Source of the DNA: RGIG426 sp045598965
GTDB taxonomy: Bacteria; Bacillota; Clostridia; Oscillospirales; Acutalibacteraceae
DNA: 33,705 bases
Assembly: GCA_045598965.1 (NCBI GenBank)
Contig: JAZRVH010000030.1
Span: forward strand, 1 to 33,705
Direction of reading: 5' to 3'
Position numbers and translations under genes: made by a program. This document shows, one piece after another, positions 16,667 through 23,658 of this stretch; the stretch's first letter is position 1, and each line of letters opens with the position of its first letter. Under the pieces are notes generated by a model that did no database searches, was not told the origin of the DNA, and saw nothing but the letters and a program-made list of their open reading frames with translations.

Positions 16667-17026
16667 TTACGGCAACTTGTTTTCCCGCATTTCCGTATGG
16701 GTGTATGCGGCTCGTTTTTGGTTGTAAATGGCGGCAAACGTACTTTGATTATCGCCGTCTCCTTCTCCCTGTGCCAACAGCATTGCTACACCGTACGGGA
16801 GCACATCATCGGCCACCCGTTTACTGCACGGTAACATCTGACTTGTCGCAAGAAGCGGCGTAAACGGCATATCGTTTTCGGCGTACCATCCATCCGCAAG
16901 AAGCTGATTGAGAATTCCAAGCCCTCTTGCCGCTACCGCTCCGGAAATACGGCTGTCCACGTGTCCGCTGTTGTCCGTGTAATTGAGCAACAACAGGGCC
17001 TTTTGTATGACATCCAAACCGGTCAT
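16667..17026 (-). CDS. Head-tail adaptor-like protein (P22 gp4 type)
   Basis: A 119-residue helical protein beginning MTGLDVIQKALLLLNYTD, then GLGILNQLLADGWYAEND and DDVLPYGVAMLLAQGEGD. The pattern of an N-terminal helix, a loop, an LNxLLADGW helix and a third helix resembles gp4/gp6-type adaptors that bind below the portal. Its start overlaps the amidase stop (ATGA), so the two are translationally coupled. With portal and nozzle-like proteins it would complete a short tail. The assignment is tentative because the family is small and divergent. Confidence 0.6.
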   Translation of the reverse strand: MTGLDVIQKALLLLNYTDNSGHVDSRISGAVAARGLGILNQLLADGWYAENDMPFTPLLATSQMLPCSKRVADDVLPYGVAMLLAQGEGDGDNQSTFAAIYNQKRAAYTHTEMRENKLP

Positions 17027-17961
17027 TTTTTAGTTCCCCCTTTAGCCGCCAGTTCTTTTTGTAAACGGGCAACCTCCTTTTTCAGCTGGGCATTTTCCGC
17101 ATTGGTCAGCGTCAACTTGTTATAAGCGTTTTTATGCTTTTCAAGGGTTGCCTTTTTCACAAGCTCAAACAACGCACGAACGGTTTTTTCATTGACGACA
17201 CCTGTCTGGCTGAGCTTTGCCGCCTTTTGCACCGTCTTAATATCCTTGACGGTTCCATCACCGAAGCCGCCGTCATCCAGCACGGAATTCGGCACAAGTT
17301 CCTGCTCATACGCCAGTGCCAGCAGTCGTTTTACGGCGTAAACGCCCAACGACTTGTCCCCTTTCTTAAAGGTCTCCTCTTTGGCTTTCAGCTTCGCCTT
17401 TTGAACAATAACCTCCGCAATGGCGGCGGCACATTTGTCGGCATATTCCTCCGTCAACAAAATAGGCACATCGGTTTTGCTGTCCATAAACCCAAGTTCC
17501 AACAACACCGACGGCATAACCGGCTCACGCACCTCATGCAGATTTTGCTTTGCAAGAGGCGTGGCACGGTTCCCCTTGAGCCCCGTCTTTTTCACCAAAG
17601 CATCATACAACGCCTTTTGCCACTCAAGCGACGCCGCACTGGGCTTCGTATACACATAAGCGACAATGCCGCCGCCCGTACCTCCGTTAATGCCGCCGTT
17701 GTGGTGAATAGCCAGATAAAAATCCGCTCCCCAGTTATTGGCTTTGTCGGTACGTTCGGTCAACGACATATCCCGTTGTCCCGTCGTATCATCAATACGC
17801 AACACGCTCACGCCCTCATAGCCGGACAACAGCTTTTGAACCTTGTCCGCAATGCGGTCGTTAAGCCACCACTCATTCGGGTGATTTTTCGGGCTCACAG
17901 ACGCCGGAACACCACGTGTCGTAATGGCACTGTGGCCGGCGTTCAAAGCCAACTTAAACAT
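17023..17961 (-). CDS. N-acetylmuramoyl-L-alanine amidase (phage endolysin type)
   Basis: A zinc amidase of the Amidase_3 family, 312 residues, cutting the bond between MurNAc and L-Ala in peptidoglycan. Zinc ligands and catalytic residues are visible: His10 (LNAGHS), Glu30 (NEWWLND), His86/87 (AIHHNGG) and Glu155 (LLELGFMD). A peptidoglycan-binding-like helical domain follows (about residues 200-272, GVYAVKRLLALAYEQ to VRALFELV). The end is a short coiled coil (TLTNAENAQLKKEVARLQKE) that could drive oligomerisation. There is no signal peptide, so holin-dependent export is expected. It lies with the receptor-binding protein upstream and the adaptor overlapping downstream. A virion-attached wall hydrolase is an alternative to a lysis enzyme. 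Confidence 0.9.
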   Translation of the reverse strand: MFKLALNAGHSAITTRGVPASVSPKNHPNEWWLNDRIADKVQKLLSGYEGVSVLRIDDTTGQRDMSLTERTDKANNWGADFYLAIHHNGGINGGTGGGIVAYVYTKPSAASLEWQKALYDALVKKTGLKGNRATPLAKQNLHEVREPVMPSVLLELGFMDSKTDVPILLTEEYADKCAAAIAEVIVQKAKLKAKEETFKKGDKSLGVYAVKRLLALAYEQELVPNSVLDDGGFGDGTVKDIKTVQKAAKLSQTGVVNEKTVRALFELVKKATLEKHKNAYNKLTLTNAENAQLKKEVARLQKELAAKGGTKK

Positions 17962-17977
17962 AGACTCTCATCCTTTC

Positions 17978-19402
17978 TCAATAAATACAGCAAGCCGGTG
18001 CCACCGCACACGCCGTATCCGGCGTAATACTGTTGATGGCACCCGTGTTCTTAATTTGCAGCACTTTATCGGCATCCGTCGCATTTACCGAGCGTAGCCA
18101 CCATGAGGTTGCTACACCGTTCAGTTTTTTTATACGGTTTTGGTCCGCACCGTTACCGGCCGTCCTCAGTGCACTGTGGGTTGCGTTATATTTCTCATAC
18201 GGTGTACCCTCAACAACGCCGTTGCCAAAAACGCCACCGTACACCTCGGCTTTTGCGGGCAAAAAGATTTTATCGAAACACGTGGCAGTCTCATTGCTAT
18301 CCGGCGAATACAGAGCCGTCTTTGTTTCCACGGTACCGATTGCCTCCAAAAAGCTGTCGCTCAATCCACGCATAAACCCATCCTGGCCATGATAGGCCGG
18401 CGGCGTATCGTTTTCGCCGTACGCACCCCATTGATTGGCACGCTCCGTGCTGTTCAGCCAAGCACGAAGATCCGACATCTCCCAGTCGGCTTGACCGTGG
18501 ATATGGGTGCTGTCCTGCGTATCGTACGCCTTCAAATCGTAGGTGCCGTTCGGATGATGCAAACAGTTTTTCGCCTGCAAGGTCATAGAATGGCTATACT
18601 CGTCCGCCACCAACGTCTCGTGGTCAAACCCGATAACCTCCCACTCAATGAGGCCGTATTCGCTGTGAATACCTGGGAAAACGTCGCCCACCGAAAACAT
18701 TTTTTCTGCCAGCCCGGCTCGGACAATTTTTTGGATAAATCTCCAAGGCGTCGACTCTTCTTCTTTTCTCTCCGCCGCTCCCTTAAAGTTCGATAAATCG
18801 TCGCTAATATCCTCCAATCGGCTATCCAGCTCGTCCGTACTGTTCTCCGCCGCCGTCAATCGGTTTCGGTAGTTGATTAACGCCGTTTCCACCGCACTGG
18901 AACGGGCAGAAAGCTCCCCCACTCGTTCGGTCAGCATCTCTGCCACCGCATCCATCTGTTCCGCTTTTTGGTCGGCACGAAACACCAACGCCGACAACGC
19001 ATCCCGATAGGCGGATGCATCCAACGGTGTCGGGGCATCCGCAAAAAACACCCGTCCGTCAAAACTGCGTACAACCGCAATTTCGTTGTTGCCCTGAATC
19101 TCCGACACCACAAGACGCACCAGGATCTGTCCGCCGGCGGCGGTAAACCGCTCGTCCAACAACGTGGCAACACAATGCTCGTCATCTATGGGCAAAGTCT
19201 CCGTAGTCACAAATCCGCCGGCACCGTCCACGCCCTCAATGCGATAGCAGTATTGTTCTCCCCGTAACGATTCCGGCACAAGGAACGACAGCAATGCCGC
19301 ATTACGGTCTCCCTGCACGCCACCATACTGCGGCGTCGACGGTGTCACCGTTCCCGACGTCACGTTGGGGATAAAATGAATGTGTATCATTTCTTGTTCC
19401 AT
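17978..19402 (-). CDS. Phage receptor-binding protein with DUF6273-like C-terminus
   Basis: About 474 residues if translation starts at ATG 19402 (MEQEMIHIHF, AAGGAG 10 bases upstream); ATG 19411 is only one base from the SD. The N-terminal 130 residues are beta-rich (PNVTSGTVTPSTPQYGGVQG), like BppU-type attachment domains. A helical coiled coil covers about residues 140-215. The C-terminal domain (about 220-474) shows the DUF6273 pattern: WEVIGFDHETLVADE, SDLRAWLNS, FDKIFLPAKAEV, TSWWLRSVNATDADKV and APACCIY. DUF6273 is thought to have a C-type-lectin-like fold. This suggests a trimeric fibre or spike recognising the host surface. It lies unusually near the start of the module. No reverse transcriptase or template repeat is nearby, so diversification is not indicated. 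Confidence 0.75.
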   Translation of the reverse strand: MEQEMIHIHFIPNVTSGTVTPSTPQYGGVQGDRNAALLSFLVPESLRGEQYCYRIEGVDGAGGFVTTETLPIDDEHCVATLLDERFTAAGGQILVRLVVSEIQGNNEIAVVRSFDGRVFFADAPTPLDASAYRDALSALVFRADQKAEQMDAVAEMLTERVGELSARSSAVETALINYRNRLTAAENSTDELDSRLEDISDDLSNFKGAAERKEEESTPWRFIQKIVRAGLAEKMFSVGDVFPGIHSEYGLIEWEVIGFDHETLVADEYSHSMTLQAKNCLHHPNGTYDLKAYDTQDSTHIHGQADWEMSDLRAWLNSTERANQWGAYGENDTPPAYHGQDGFMRGLSDSFLEAIGTVETKTALYSPDSNETATCFDKIFLPAKAEVYGGVFGNGVVEGTPYEKYNATHSALRTAGNGADQNRIKKLNGVATSWWLRSVNATDADKVLQIKNTGAINSITPDTACAVAPACCIY

Positions 19403-19416
19403 AGTTTTCATACTCC

Positions 19417-19800
19417 TTATTCTTGTATATTCTCTTCGCCGACAAAGGTGACAGAAACATCGGCAGCACGCTCCTCACGGTCCGCATAGCCGAAGTTGTT
19501 TTTTCCGAGAAATACCGCTCCGGTATGACTTCCCGGCTTCAGCATTTCCTCCGCCAGCTCTGCCTCGCAATCGCAAAACGCCTGCCACAAAATTTTGTGG
19601 ATTTTTTCTCGCTTTTTTTCATCCGCATCCGGGTCTTCAACCTCATCACGGATATACGCAAGCAGACGCTTTCTCGAAACTCCGAGACAAGCGGCAATTC
19701 GTTCGATTGTCAACGGCAGTTTGTGCTCCGCCGCCATTTCCCGAGCTTGTGCAAGCCCTTTGTTCACCTTAGCTACCGAGCGAAGAAACGGCTCCTCCAT
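19417..19800 (-). CDS. Phage terminase small subunit / DNA-packaging protein
   Basis: A 127-residue protein starting at ATG 19800, with GGAGGTGAGG about 7 bases upstream; an upstream GTG (19809) is in frame but overlaps the SD. Residues about 24-48 form a helix-turn-helix (ERIAACLGVSRKRLLAYI), as in small terminases that recognise the packaging site. The middle is helical and acidic (LWQAFCDCEAELAEEML). The segment GAVFLGKNNFGYADREE is a hallmark of this DNA-packaging family. It is first in the module, as small terminases often are, but the large subunit lies 5 kb downstream. Confidence 0.82.
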   Translation of the reverse strand: MEEPFLRSVAKVNKGLAQAREMAAEHKLPLTIERIAACLGVSRKRLLAYIRDEVEDPDADEKKREKIHKILWQAFCDCEAELAEEMLKPGSHTGAVFLGKNNFGYADREERAADVSVTFVGEENIQE

Positions 19801-19918
19801 ACGCCTCACCTCCCTTTTGCCCCGTTATACCACAGCCACACCGTATTGCCCCAGTAGTCCCTGCGTATACCGTCCGTGTAACAAGATAAGGCAAAAATAG
19901 TGTTGTACTTTCTCCCTC

Positions 19919-19947
19919 TTGCGTTTTTGCCGAAATCCGTGTATAAT
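19919..19947 (+). promoter_or_regulatory. sigma-A promoter of the cyclase-family gene
   Basis: TTGCGT (19919-19924), a 17-base spacer and a consensus TATAAT (19942-19947), with AAGGAGGG and the ATG close behind. It points away from the phage-like module. Confidence 0.75.
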
Positions 19948-19969
19948 GAGCAAAAAGGAGGGACGTTCT

Positions 19970-20551
19970 ATGAAAATTTTGGATATCAGCCGTGAGCTTT
20001 TGTCTGCCCCCGTGTACCCCGGCGACCGAGCACCGACCGTCACCCGTGTCACCGATGCCGGTTTGGGCGATATTGCCACCGTGTCGGAAATCTCCGCCTG
20101 CCTGCACAACGGCACCCACTTAGATGCTCCCTGCCACTTTTTCCCCGATGCCGATGATATCACCGCCTACCCTCTTGACACCGTATGCGGCGAGTGCTTT
20201 GTCGTGGAAGCATCCGGTGTTTTAACCGGCGAGGAGATGGAGCGAATTCTCTCTTTGCGTGTCGGCATCGAACGTCTGCTCCTCAAAGGCGGTGCCACCC
20301 TCTCCCAAAGTGCGGCGTTTGTCCTGTGCGATGCGGGAATAAAACTGATTGGCGTTGAGGGTACCTCGGTTGCCGTCGCCTCCGAAACGGCGGTTGTCCA
20401 TCGCAAGCTGCTCGCCGAACCGATTGCTATCTTAGAAAACCTCGATTTGTCCGACGCCGCTGAAGGGTGGTATCTTCTCTTTGCCGCTCCGATAAAAATC
20501 GACCACGCCGACGGAGCACCCGTGCGTGCTTTGCTGTTAGAGCGAAATTAA
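19970..20551 (+). CDS. Cyclase family protein (metal-dependent hydrolase, KynB-like)
   Basis: A 193-residue member of the Cyclase/kynurenine-formamidase superfamily. The start (MKILDISRELLSAPVYPGDRAP) is set by AAGGAGGG eight bases upstream. The metal-binding motif is present as LHNGTHLDAPCHF (about residues 46-58, HxGTHxDxPxH), and the later GVEGTSVA segment matches the family. Family members hydrolyse amides or lactones such as N-formylkynurenine; no tryptophan-degradation gene is nearby, so the substrate is unknown. It has its own promoter and is followed by the independent riboswitch-controlled metK. Confidence 0.85.
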   Translation: MKILDISRELLSAPVYPGDRAPTVTRVTDAGLGDIATVSEISACLHNGTHLDAPCHFFPDADDITAYPLDTVCGECFVVEASGVLTGEEMERILSLRVGIERLLLKGGATLSQSAAFVLCDAGIKLIGVEGTSVAVASETAVVHRKLLAEPIAILENLDLSDAAEGWYLLFAAPIKIDHADGAPVRALLLERN

Positions 20552-20562
20552 ATAAAAAACAC

Positions 20563-20591
20563 TTGCATTTTCCAAAATGCCGTGATATACT
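20563..20591 (+). promoter_or_regulatory. sigma-A promoter of the metK leader
   Basis: TTGCAT (20563-20568), a 17-base spacer and TATACT (20586-20591). Transcription would begin about 10 bases before the riboswitch. Confidence 0.75.
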
Positions 20592-20608
20592 ACAATTCGA
20601 CAATAAAA

Positions 20609-20705
20609 AACTTATCAAGAGTGACGGAGGGAACAGGCCCTGTGATGTCCGACAACCTGCTTTATGTAAGGTGCCAAATCCTGCGGGGAAGCCCGAAAGA
20701 TGAGT
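20609..20705 (+). ncRNA. SAM-I (S-box) riboswitch
   Basis: The aptamer shows the conserved S-box blocks in order: CTTATCAAGAGTGACGGAGG, the core GGCCCTGTGATG, ACAACC, GGTGCCAAATCCTGC, then GAAAGATGAG closing the P1 helix. It binds S-adenosylmethionine and turns the downstream gene off by termination. Its position directly before metK, the SAM synthetase gene, gives end-product control. Confidence 0.95.
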
Positions 20706-20714
20706 GTGCGTGTA

Positions 20715-20743
20715 CGCTGTCTTTCCGGCAGCGTTTTTCTTTT
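20715..20743 (+). terminator. Expression-platform terminator of the SAM riboswitch
   Basis: CGCTGTC, loop TTTCC, GGCAGCG (7 pairs with one G-U), then TTTTTCTTTT. It is formed when SAM holds the P1 helix closed. Confidence 0.8.
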
Positions 20744-20767
20744 GCTCTTGAAGAATAGGAGATACGT

Positions 20768-21952
20768 ATGAAAAAATTATTTACATCCGAATCGGTCACC
20801 GAAGGCCATCCCGACAAGGTATGCGACCGGGTGTCTGACAGCGTGCTGGACGCTATTTTCGAACAAGACCCCAACGCCCACGTGGCTTGCGAGTGTGCCT
20901 GCACCACCGATTTTATGTTGGTGATGGGTGAAATTACCGCCAACTGCGAGGTGGACGTGGAAGCCATTGCCCGCAAAGCGATTTTGGATATCGGTTACGA
21001 CGGCGACGACGAGGGCTTTAACGGCAACACCTGCAAAATCGAAGTGCGACTGGATAAGCAGTCCCCCGATATTGCCCAAGGCGTCAATGCCGCTATGGAA
21101 AAACGCTCCGGCGGCGACACCGCAGAGGAAGAAACCGGTGCCGGCGACCAAGGTCTTATGTTTGGCTTTGCCTGCGATGAAACTCCGGAATTGATGCCGC
21201 TCCCCATCTCTCTGTCCCATAAACTGGCAAAACGGCTCACCGCCGTACGCAAGGACGGCACACTTTCCTATCTCCGCCCCGACGGCAAAACTCAGGTGAC
21301 GGTGGAATACGACGGCGTAACCCCCGTACACATCGACACCGTCGTGGTTTCAACCCAGCACAGTGCGGATGTTGACCTTGCCACTATCCGGCGTGATATC
21401 ATTGAGCACGTCATTCGCCCCACGCTGACAGACAACTTGTTTGATGACGAAACCCGCATTTTTGTCAACCCCACCGGCCGATTTGTCGTCGGCGGTCCTC
21501 AGGGCGACAGCGGCCTCACCGGTCGAAAAATTATTGTGGATACCTACGGCGGCTACGCCCGTCACGGTGGCGGTGCTTTCTCCGGCAAAGACCCCACAAA
21601 GGTGGACCGCTCGGCGGCATATATGGCTCGCTATGCGGCGAAAAACGTGGTTGCCGCCGGTCTCGCCAAACGCTGTGAGGTACAGTTGGCATACGCCATC
21701 GGCGTGGCAAATCCCGTCTCCGTCAGCGTCGAGGTGGACACCGACGGCACCGGCATCGTTTCGGATGATCGAATTGCCGAAGCTCTCGTAAAAGTTTTCG
21801 ATTTCCGCCCCGCCGCCATCATCCGTGAGCTGGATCTCCGCCGCCCGATTTACAAAAATCTTGCCGCTTACGGCCATATCGGGCGTGAAGACCTCGGCAT
21901 TTCGTGGGAACGCACCGACAAGGTGGATGCCCTTACAGCCGCCCTTGGCTAA
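20768..21952 (+). CDS. metK: S-adenosylmethionine synthetase
   Basis: Makes SAM from methionine and ATP as a cytosolic tetramer. The 394 residues are the full family length. Signatures are SESVTEGHPDKVCDRVSD at the N-terminus (methionine/ATP site, His in GHPDK), GAGDQGLMFGFACDE (about residues 118-132) and GGPQGDSGLTGRKIIVDTYGG followed by ARHGGGAFSGKDPTKVDRSA (the P-loop-like hallmark). The start has AGGAGATACGT upstream. It is controlled by the SAM-I riboswitch directly before it and ends at a terminator shared with the convergent Cys-rich gene. Confidence 0.98.
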   Translation: MKKLFTSESVTEGHPDKVCDRVSDSVLDAIFEQDPNAHVACECACTTDFMLVMGEITANCEVDVEAIARKAILDIGYDGDDEGFNGNTCKIEVRLDKQSPDIAQGVNAAMEKRSGGDTAEEETGAGDQGLMFGFACDETPELMPLPISLSHKLAKRLTAVRKDGTLSYLRPDGKTQVTVEYDGVTPVHIDTVVVSTQHSADVDLATIRRDIIEHVIRPTLTDNLFDDETRIFVNPTGRFVVGGPQGDSGLTGRKIIVDTYGGYARHGGGAFSGKDPTKVDRSAAYMARYAAKNVVAAGLAKRCEVQLAYAIGVANPVSVSVEVDTDGTGIVSDDRIAEALVKVFDFRPAAIIRELDLRRPIYKNLAAYGHIGREDLGISWERTDKVDALTAALG

Positions 21953-21992
21953 AACCACCCTCTCCCACAAACCAACCGTCAAAAATGAAACA

Positions 21993-22028
21993 AAAAGAGC
22001 GATGAGACGTTCGTCTCATCGCTCTTTT
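21993..22028. terminator. Bidirectional terminator after metK
   Basis: AAAAGAGCGATGAGAC and its complement form a long stem with a four-base loop. A and T runs on both flanks serve metK and the convergent gene. Confidence 0.85.
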
Positions 22029-22036
22029 CCTTTTGT

Positions 22037-22879
22037 TTAAGCGTCACAGCCGCAAGAGCAGCAACCGCCTCCCGTGTTGGCACTGCACCCGCTTCCGGAT
22101 ACCGTTCCTCCCGTGTGCGGCGGGAAAAATTCATCCACCGGGAAATCCATCATCTTAAATGCATCGCAAGGGGTTTCACTTGTCGGGGCACACTCCTTAC
22201 TGGGCATACAAAAATCGTACACCGGCATAAGCATTTGTACATTTCGCACCAACTGCACAATAGAAAACAGCCCCAACGTCACCACTAACGCCTTGTCGCC
22301 GCCTTCACAAAGCGGATCGCCGTACCGATTGGCAATCGACCGAGGCATCGCTCCGCATCCCCCGTTGCATTTGCACCGGCAAATGTCCACAATGCTTGCA
22401 TCCAGCACCACCGGTTCCGCTACCTGTACCACACATTTCGGCAAACTTTGGCTCGGCATTTCCTGTCGGTCAAAGGCATCCTCCGCAAACTCGCTGGCAA
22501 ACACCTTTACATTGCCCTCACTGCCAAACAAAATCACCTTTTTCGCATAGGTACAAATACCGTACACCGTGTTCGGTTGCTGACCACGACCACCGCAAAG
22601 CTCAACCGCTACCTCAAAATAAAAGGTTAAGTCACAAGCGTAATAGCCACGGTTAAACGGCAAAGCCTCCACATCAATACACGTCGTAAGTAACTCTGCT
22701 CGCCGCACCCGCACAAGGGAGCTGTTGGCCACACATTGTTGGTCTCGTTCGGTCAAATACACCCGCAAATTTTCACAGCAATCCTTATCGGCACAACTGT
22801 CATACACACGCCCCGCATCCACACACACAGCATCACGGCACGTGCCGTCGGAAAAGCGTTTGTTTTCCGCCATACCCAT
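22037..22879 (-). CDS. Conserved-looking Cys-rich protein of unknown function
   Basis: I do not recognise this family with certainty. ATG 22879 (MGMAENKRFSD) is preferred because AAGGAGGA lies directly before it; the open frame extends about 38 codons further, over the promoter-like region. It gives about 280 residues with no signal peptide or membrane span. Cysteines recur in pairs (SCADKDCCENL, TTCIDVE, VVDICRCKCNGGC), and the end is a Gly/Ser/Cys tail (SANTGGGCCSCGCDA). Between them the protein seems beta-rich (VRVRRAELL, DLTFYFEVAVEL, VVQVAEPVVLDASI). It is divergent from a sigma-G-driven coat-like gene and has a sigma-K- or sigma-E-like promoter. A Cys-rich spore surface role is a guess from context. 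Confidence 0.6.
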   Translation of the reverse strand: MGMAENKRFSDGTCRDAVCVDAGRVYDSCADKDCCENLRVYLTERDQQCVANSSLVRVRRAELLTTCIDVEALPFNRGYYACDLTFYFEVAVELCGGRGQQPNTVYGICTYAKKVILFGSEGNVKVFASEFAEDAFDRQEMPSQSLPKCVVQVAEPVVLDASIVDICRCKCNGGCGAMPRSIANRYGDPLCEGGDKALVVTLGLFSIVQLVRNVQMLMPVYDFCMPSKECAPTSETPCDAFKMMDFPVDEFFPPHTGGTVSGSGCSANTGGGCCSCGCDA

Positions 22880-22933
22880 CATTCCTCCTTCAAACAACAA
22901 TTGATTCCCCGTTTTTGCGAGGTTTCTCATCGT

Positions 22934-22960
22934 CATTCTATGTCCTCTTGAAAAAAAGGT
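22934..22960 (-). promoter_or_regulatory. Possible sigma-K/sigma-E promoter of the Cys-rich gene
   Basis: On the minus strand CATAGAATG (22934-22942) is one base from CATANNNTA and one base from the sigma-E form CATACAAT over its first eight bases. AC (22959-22960) sits 16 bases upstream, as for sigma-K. No good sigma-A promoter is seen. Confidence 0.4.
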
Positions 22961-22969
22961 GAATCCTTC

Positions 22970-22999
22970 TGCATACTTTTTGTCCGTTTGCACATACTA
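22970..22999 (+). promoter_or_regulatory. sigma-G-like promoter of the CotF-like gene
   Basis: TGCATA (22970-22975), a 17-base spacer and CATACTA (22993-22999), a near-perfect match to the forespore sigma-G consensus. It is 29 bases before the start codon. Confidence 0.7.
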
Positions 23000-23028
23000 C
23001 TCATACCAAAAACGAAAGGATGACATCA

Positions 23029-23478
23029 ATGACATTAACCGAAAAAGAAAAAGGATTGCTCAAAGACCTCCGTTCTCAGGAAGCTCTGTGCGTAGAAAAA
23101 TACGGTCAATACGCCAACTCCGCCGCCGATAACGAGCTGAAAACGCTGTTTACCTCTATTCGTGAAACCGAACAACAGCATCTGCAAACCGTCACCAAAA
23201 TGCTCACCGACGGCGGTGTCACCGTCGGCAACTGCGACAATAACGACGCTCTTTGTAACGACACCTGCGGTTGCGGCACTTGCTCTTGCCTCGGCGATGC
23301 CTATCTCTGCCAGGATGCCCTCAGCATGGAAAAACACGCCTCGTCGCTGTATGACACCAGCATTTTCGAGTTTAATGACGGAAACACCCGCCAAACACTC
23401 AATAAAATCCAGTCGGACGAACAGTCCCACGGCAAACGTATCTTTGATTATATGTCCGCCCACAATATGCAAGCATAA
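23029..23478 (+). CDS. CotF/YhcQ-like spore coat protein (ferritin-like helices)
   Basis: A 149-residue protein of the spore-coat CotF-like family with a ferritin-like helical pattern. ATG 23029 (MTLTEKEKGLLKDL) has GAAAGGA 8 bases upstream; ATG 23020 overlaps the SD. Helix 1 contains EKGLLKDLRSQEALCVEKYGQYA and helix 2 has TLFTSIRETEQQHLQTVTKML, with the ExxH-type residues common in this fold. A loop with six clustered Cys (CNDTCGCGTCSCLG, about residues 80-93) follows, then two helices ending in DEQSHGKRIFDYM. A sigma-G-like promoter lies just upstream, fitting late forespore expression. The Cys cluster is unusual for the family and parallels the Cys-rich divergent neighbour. Confidence 0.82.
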   Translation: MTLTEKEKGLLKDLRSQEALCVEKYGQYANSAADNELKTLFTSIRETEQQHLQTVTKMLTDGGVTVGNCDNNDALCNDTCGCGTCSCLGDAYLCQDALSMEKHASSLYDTSIFEFNDGNTRQTLNKIQSDEQSHGKRIFDYMSAHNMQA

Positions 23479-23483
23479 GAAAC

Positions 23484-23510
23484 CCTCCCGACCGAGGGTC
23501 GGGAGGTTTT
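23484..23510 (+). terminator. Terminator after the CotF-like gene
   Basis: A nine-pair stem CCTCCCGAC/GTCGGGAGG with a five-base loop, followed by TTTT. Confidence 0.75.
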
Positions 23511-23556
23511 CAATTAAGAAGGATAAATTAAGAATTATTTCCGGCGTGTTCGTAGA

Positions 23557-23574
23557 GCAGGGGCTTGCTCCTGC
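23557..23574. repeat. Short hairpin, possible intergenic repeat
   Basis: GCAGGGGC, two bases, GCTCCTGC (8 pairs, one G-U) lies in the 148-base non-coding gap before the end of argF. The GTAGAGCAGGGG style resembles small dispersed GC-rich palindromes of clostridial genomes. No second copy is in this window. Confidence 0.35.
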
Positions 23575-23615
23575 CGTTTTAGAATACCGCACAAACCCCA
23601 TTGCCGAGCTTGTTC

Positions 23616-23650
23616 AGTCACAACCTTCGGCTAAGCCGGAGGTTGTGACT
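23616..23650. terminator. Long hairpin downstream of argF
   Basis: A 16-pair stem (AGTCACAACC... with its complement, one G-U pair) and a three-base loop, nine bases past the argF stop codon. No clear T run follows on the minus strand, so termination is probable from position but not certain; 3' end protection is an alternative. Confidence 0.55.
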
Positions 23651-23658
23651 TTCTACGC

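Larger units (their letters stand above)
7604..19800 (-). mobile_element. Compact phage-particle gene module (podovirus-like), no integrase
   Basis: Twelve intact genes on one strand, with gaps of only a few bases or with overlaps. They encode DNA packaging (two terminase subunits), capsid, scaffold, portal, head-tail adaptor, nozzle-like protein, receptor-binding protein, holin and amidase. I see no integrase, excisionase, repressor, replication protein, tail tube, sheath or tape measure, and no direct repeats at the ends that would mark att sites. A terminator closes the left end and a sigma-A promoter for a host gene faces away at the right end. By eye, codon use resembles the flanking host genes. 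The absence of long-tail genes with portal, adaptor and nozzle-like proteins present suggests a short-tailed particle. Whether it is a remnant, a satellite or domesticated cannot be decided from the sequence. Confidence 0.8.

Noticed and set aside
17978..19402. Diversity-generating retroelement target in the receptor-binding protein
   Set aside because: The lectin-like C-terminus is suggestive, but no reverse transcriptase, template repeat or accessory gene is in the window.
19824..19832. Extended -10 (TGGTATAAC) on the minus strand before the phage module
   Set aside because: No -35 partner is seen, and the start site would fall inside the SD of the small terminase. The promoter of the module remains unidentified.
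19811..19966. A minus-strand frame of about 50 codons ending in a Trp-rich stretch (DYWGNTVWLWYNGAKGR) just before the small terminase
   Set aside because: It has no start codon or SD and overlaps the promoter of the cyclase gene. It looked like the 3' end of a lost upstream phage gene, but chance cannot be excluded.
7560..19970. Attachment sites for the phage module
   Set aside because: I compared the two ends by eye and found no direct repeat longer than a few bases, and no tRNA gene or integrase.
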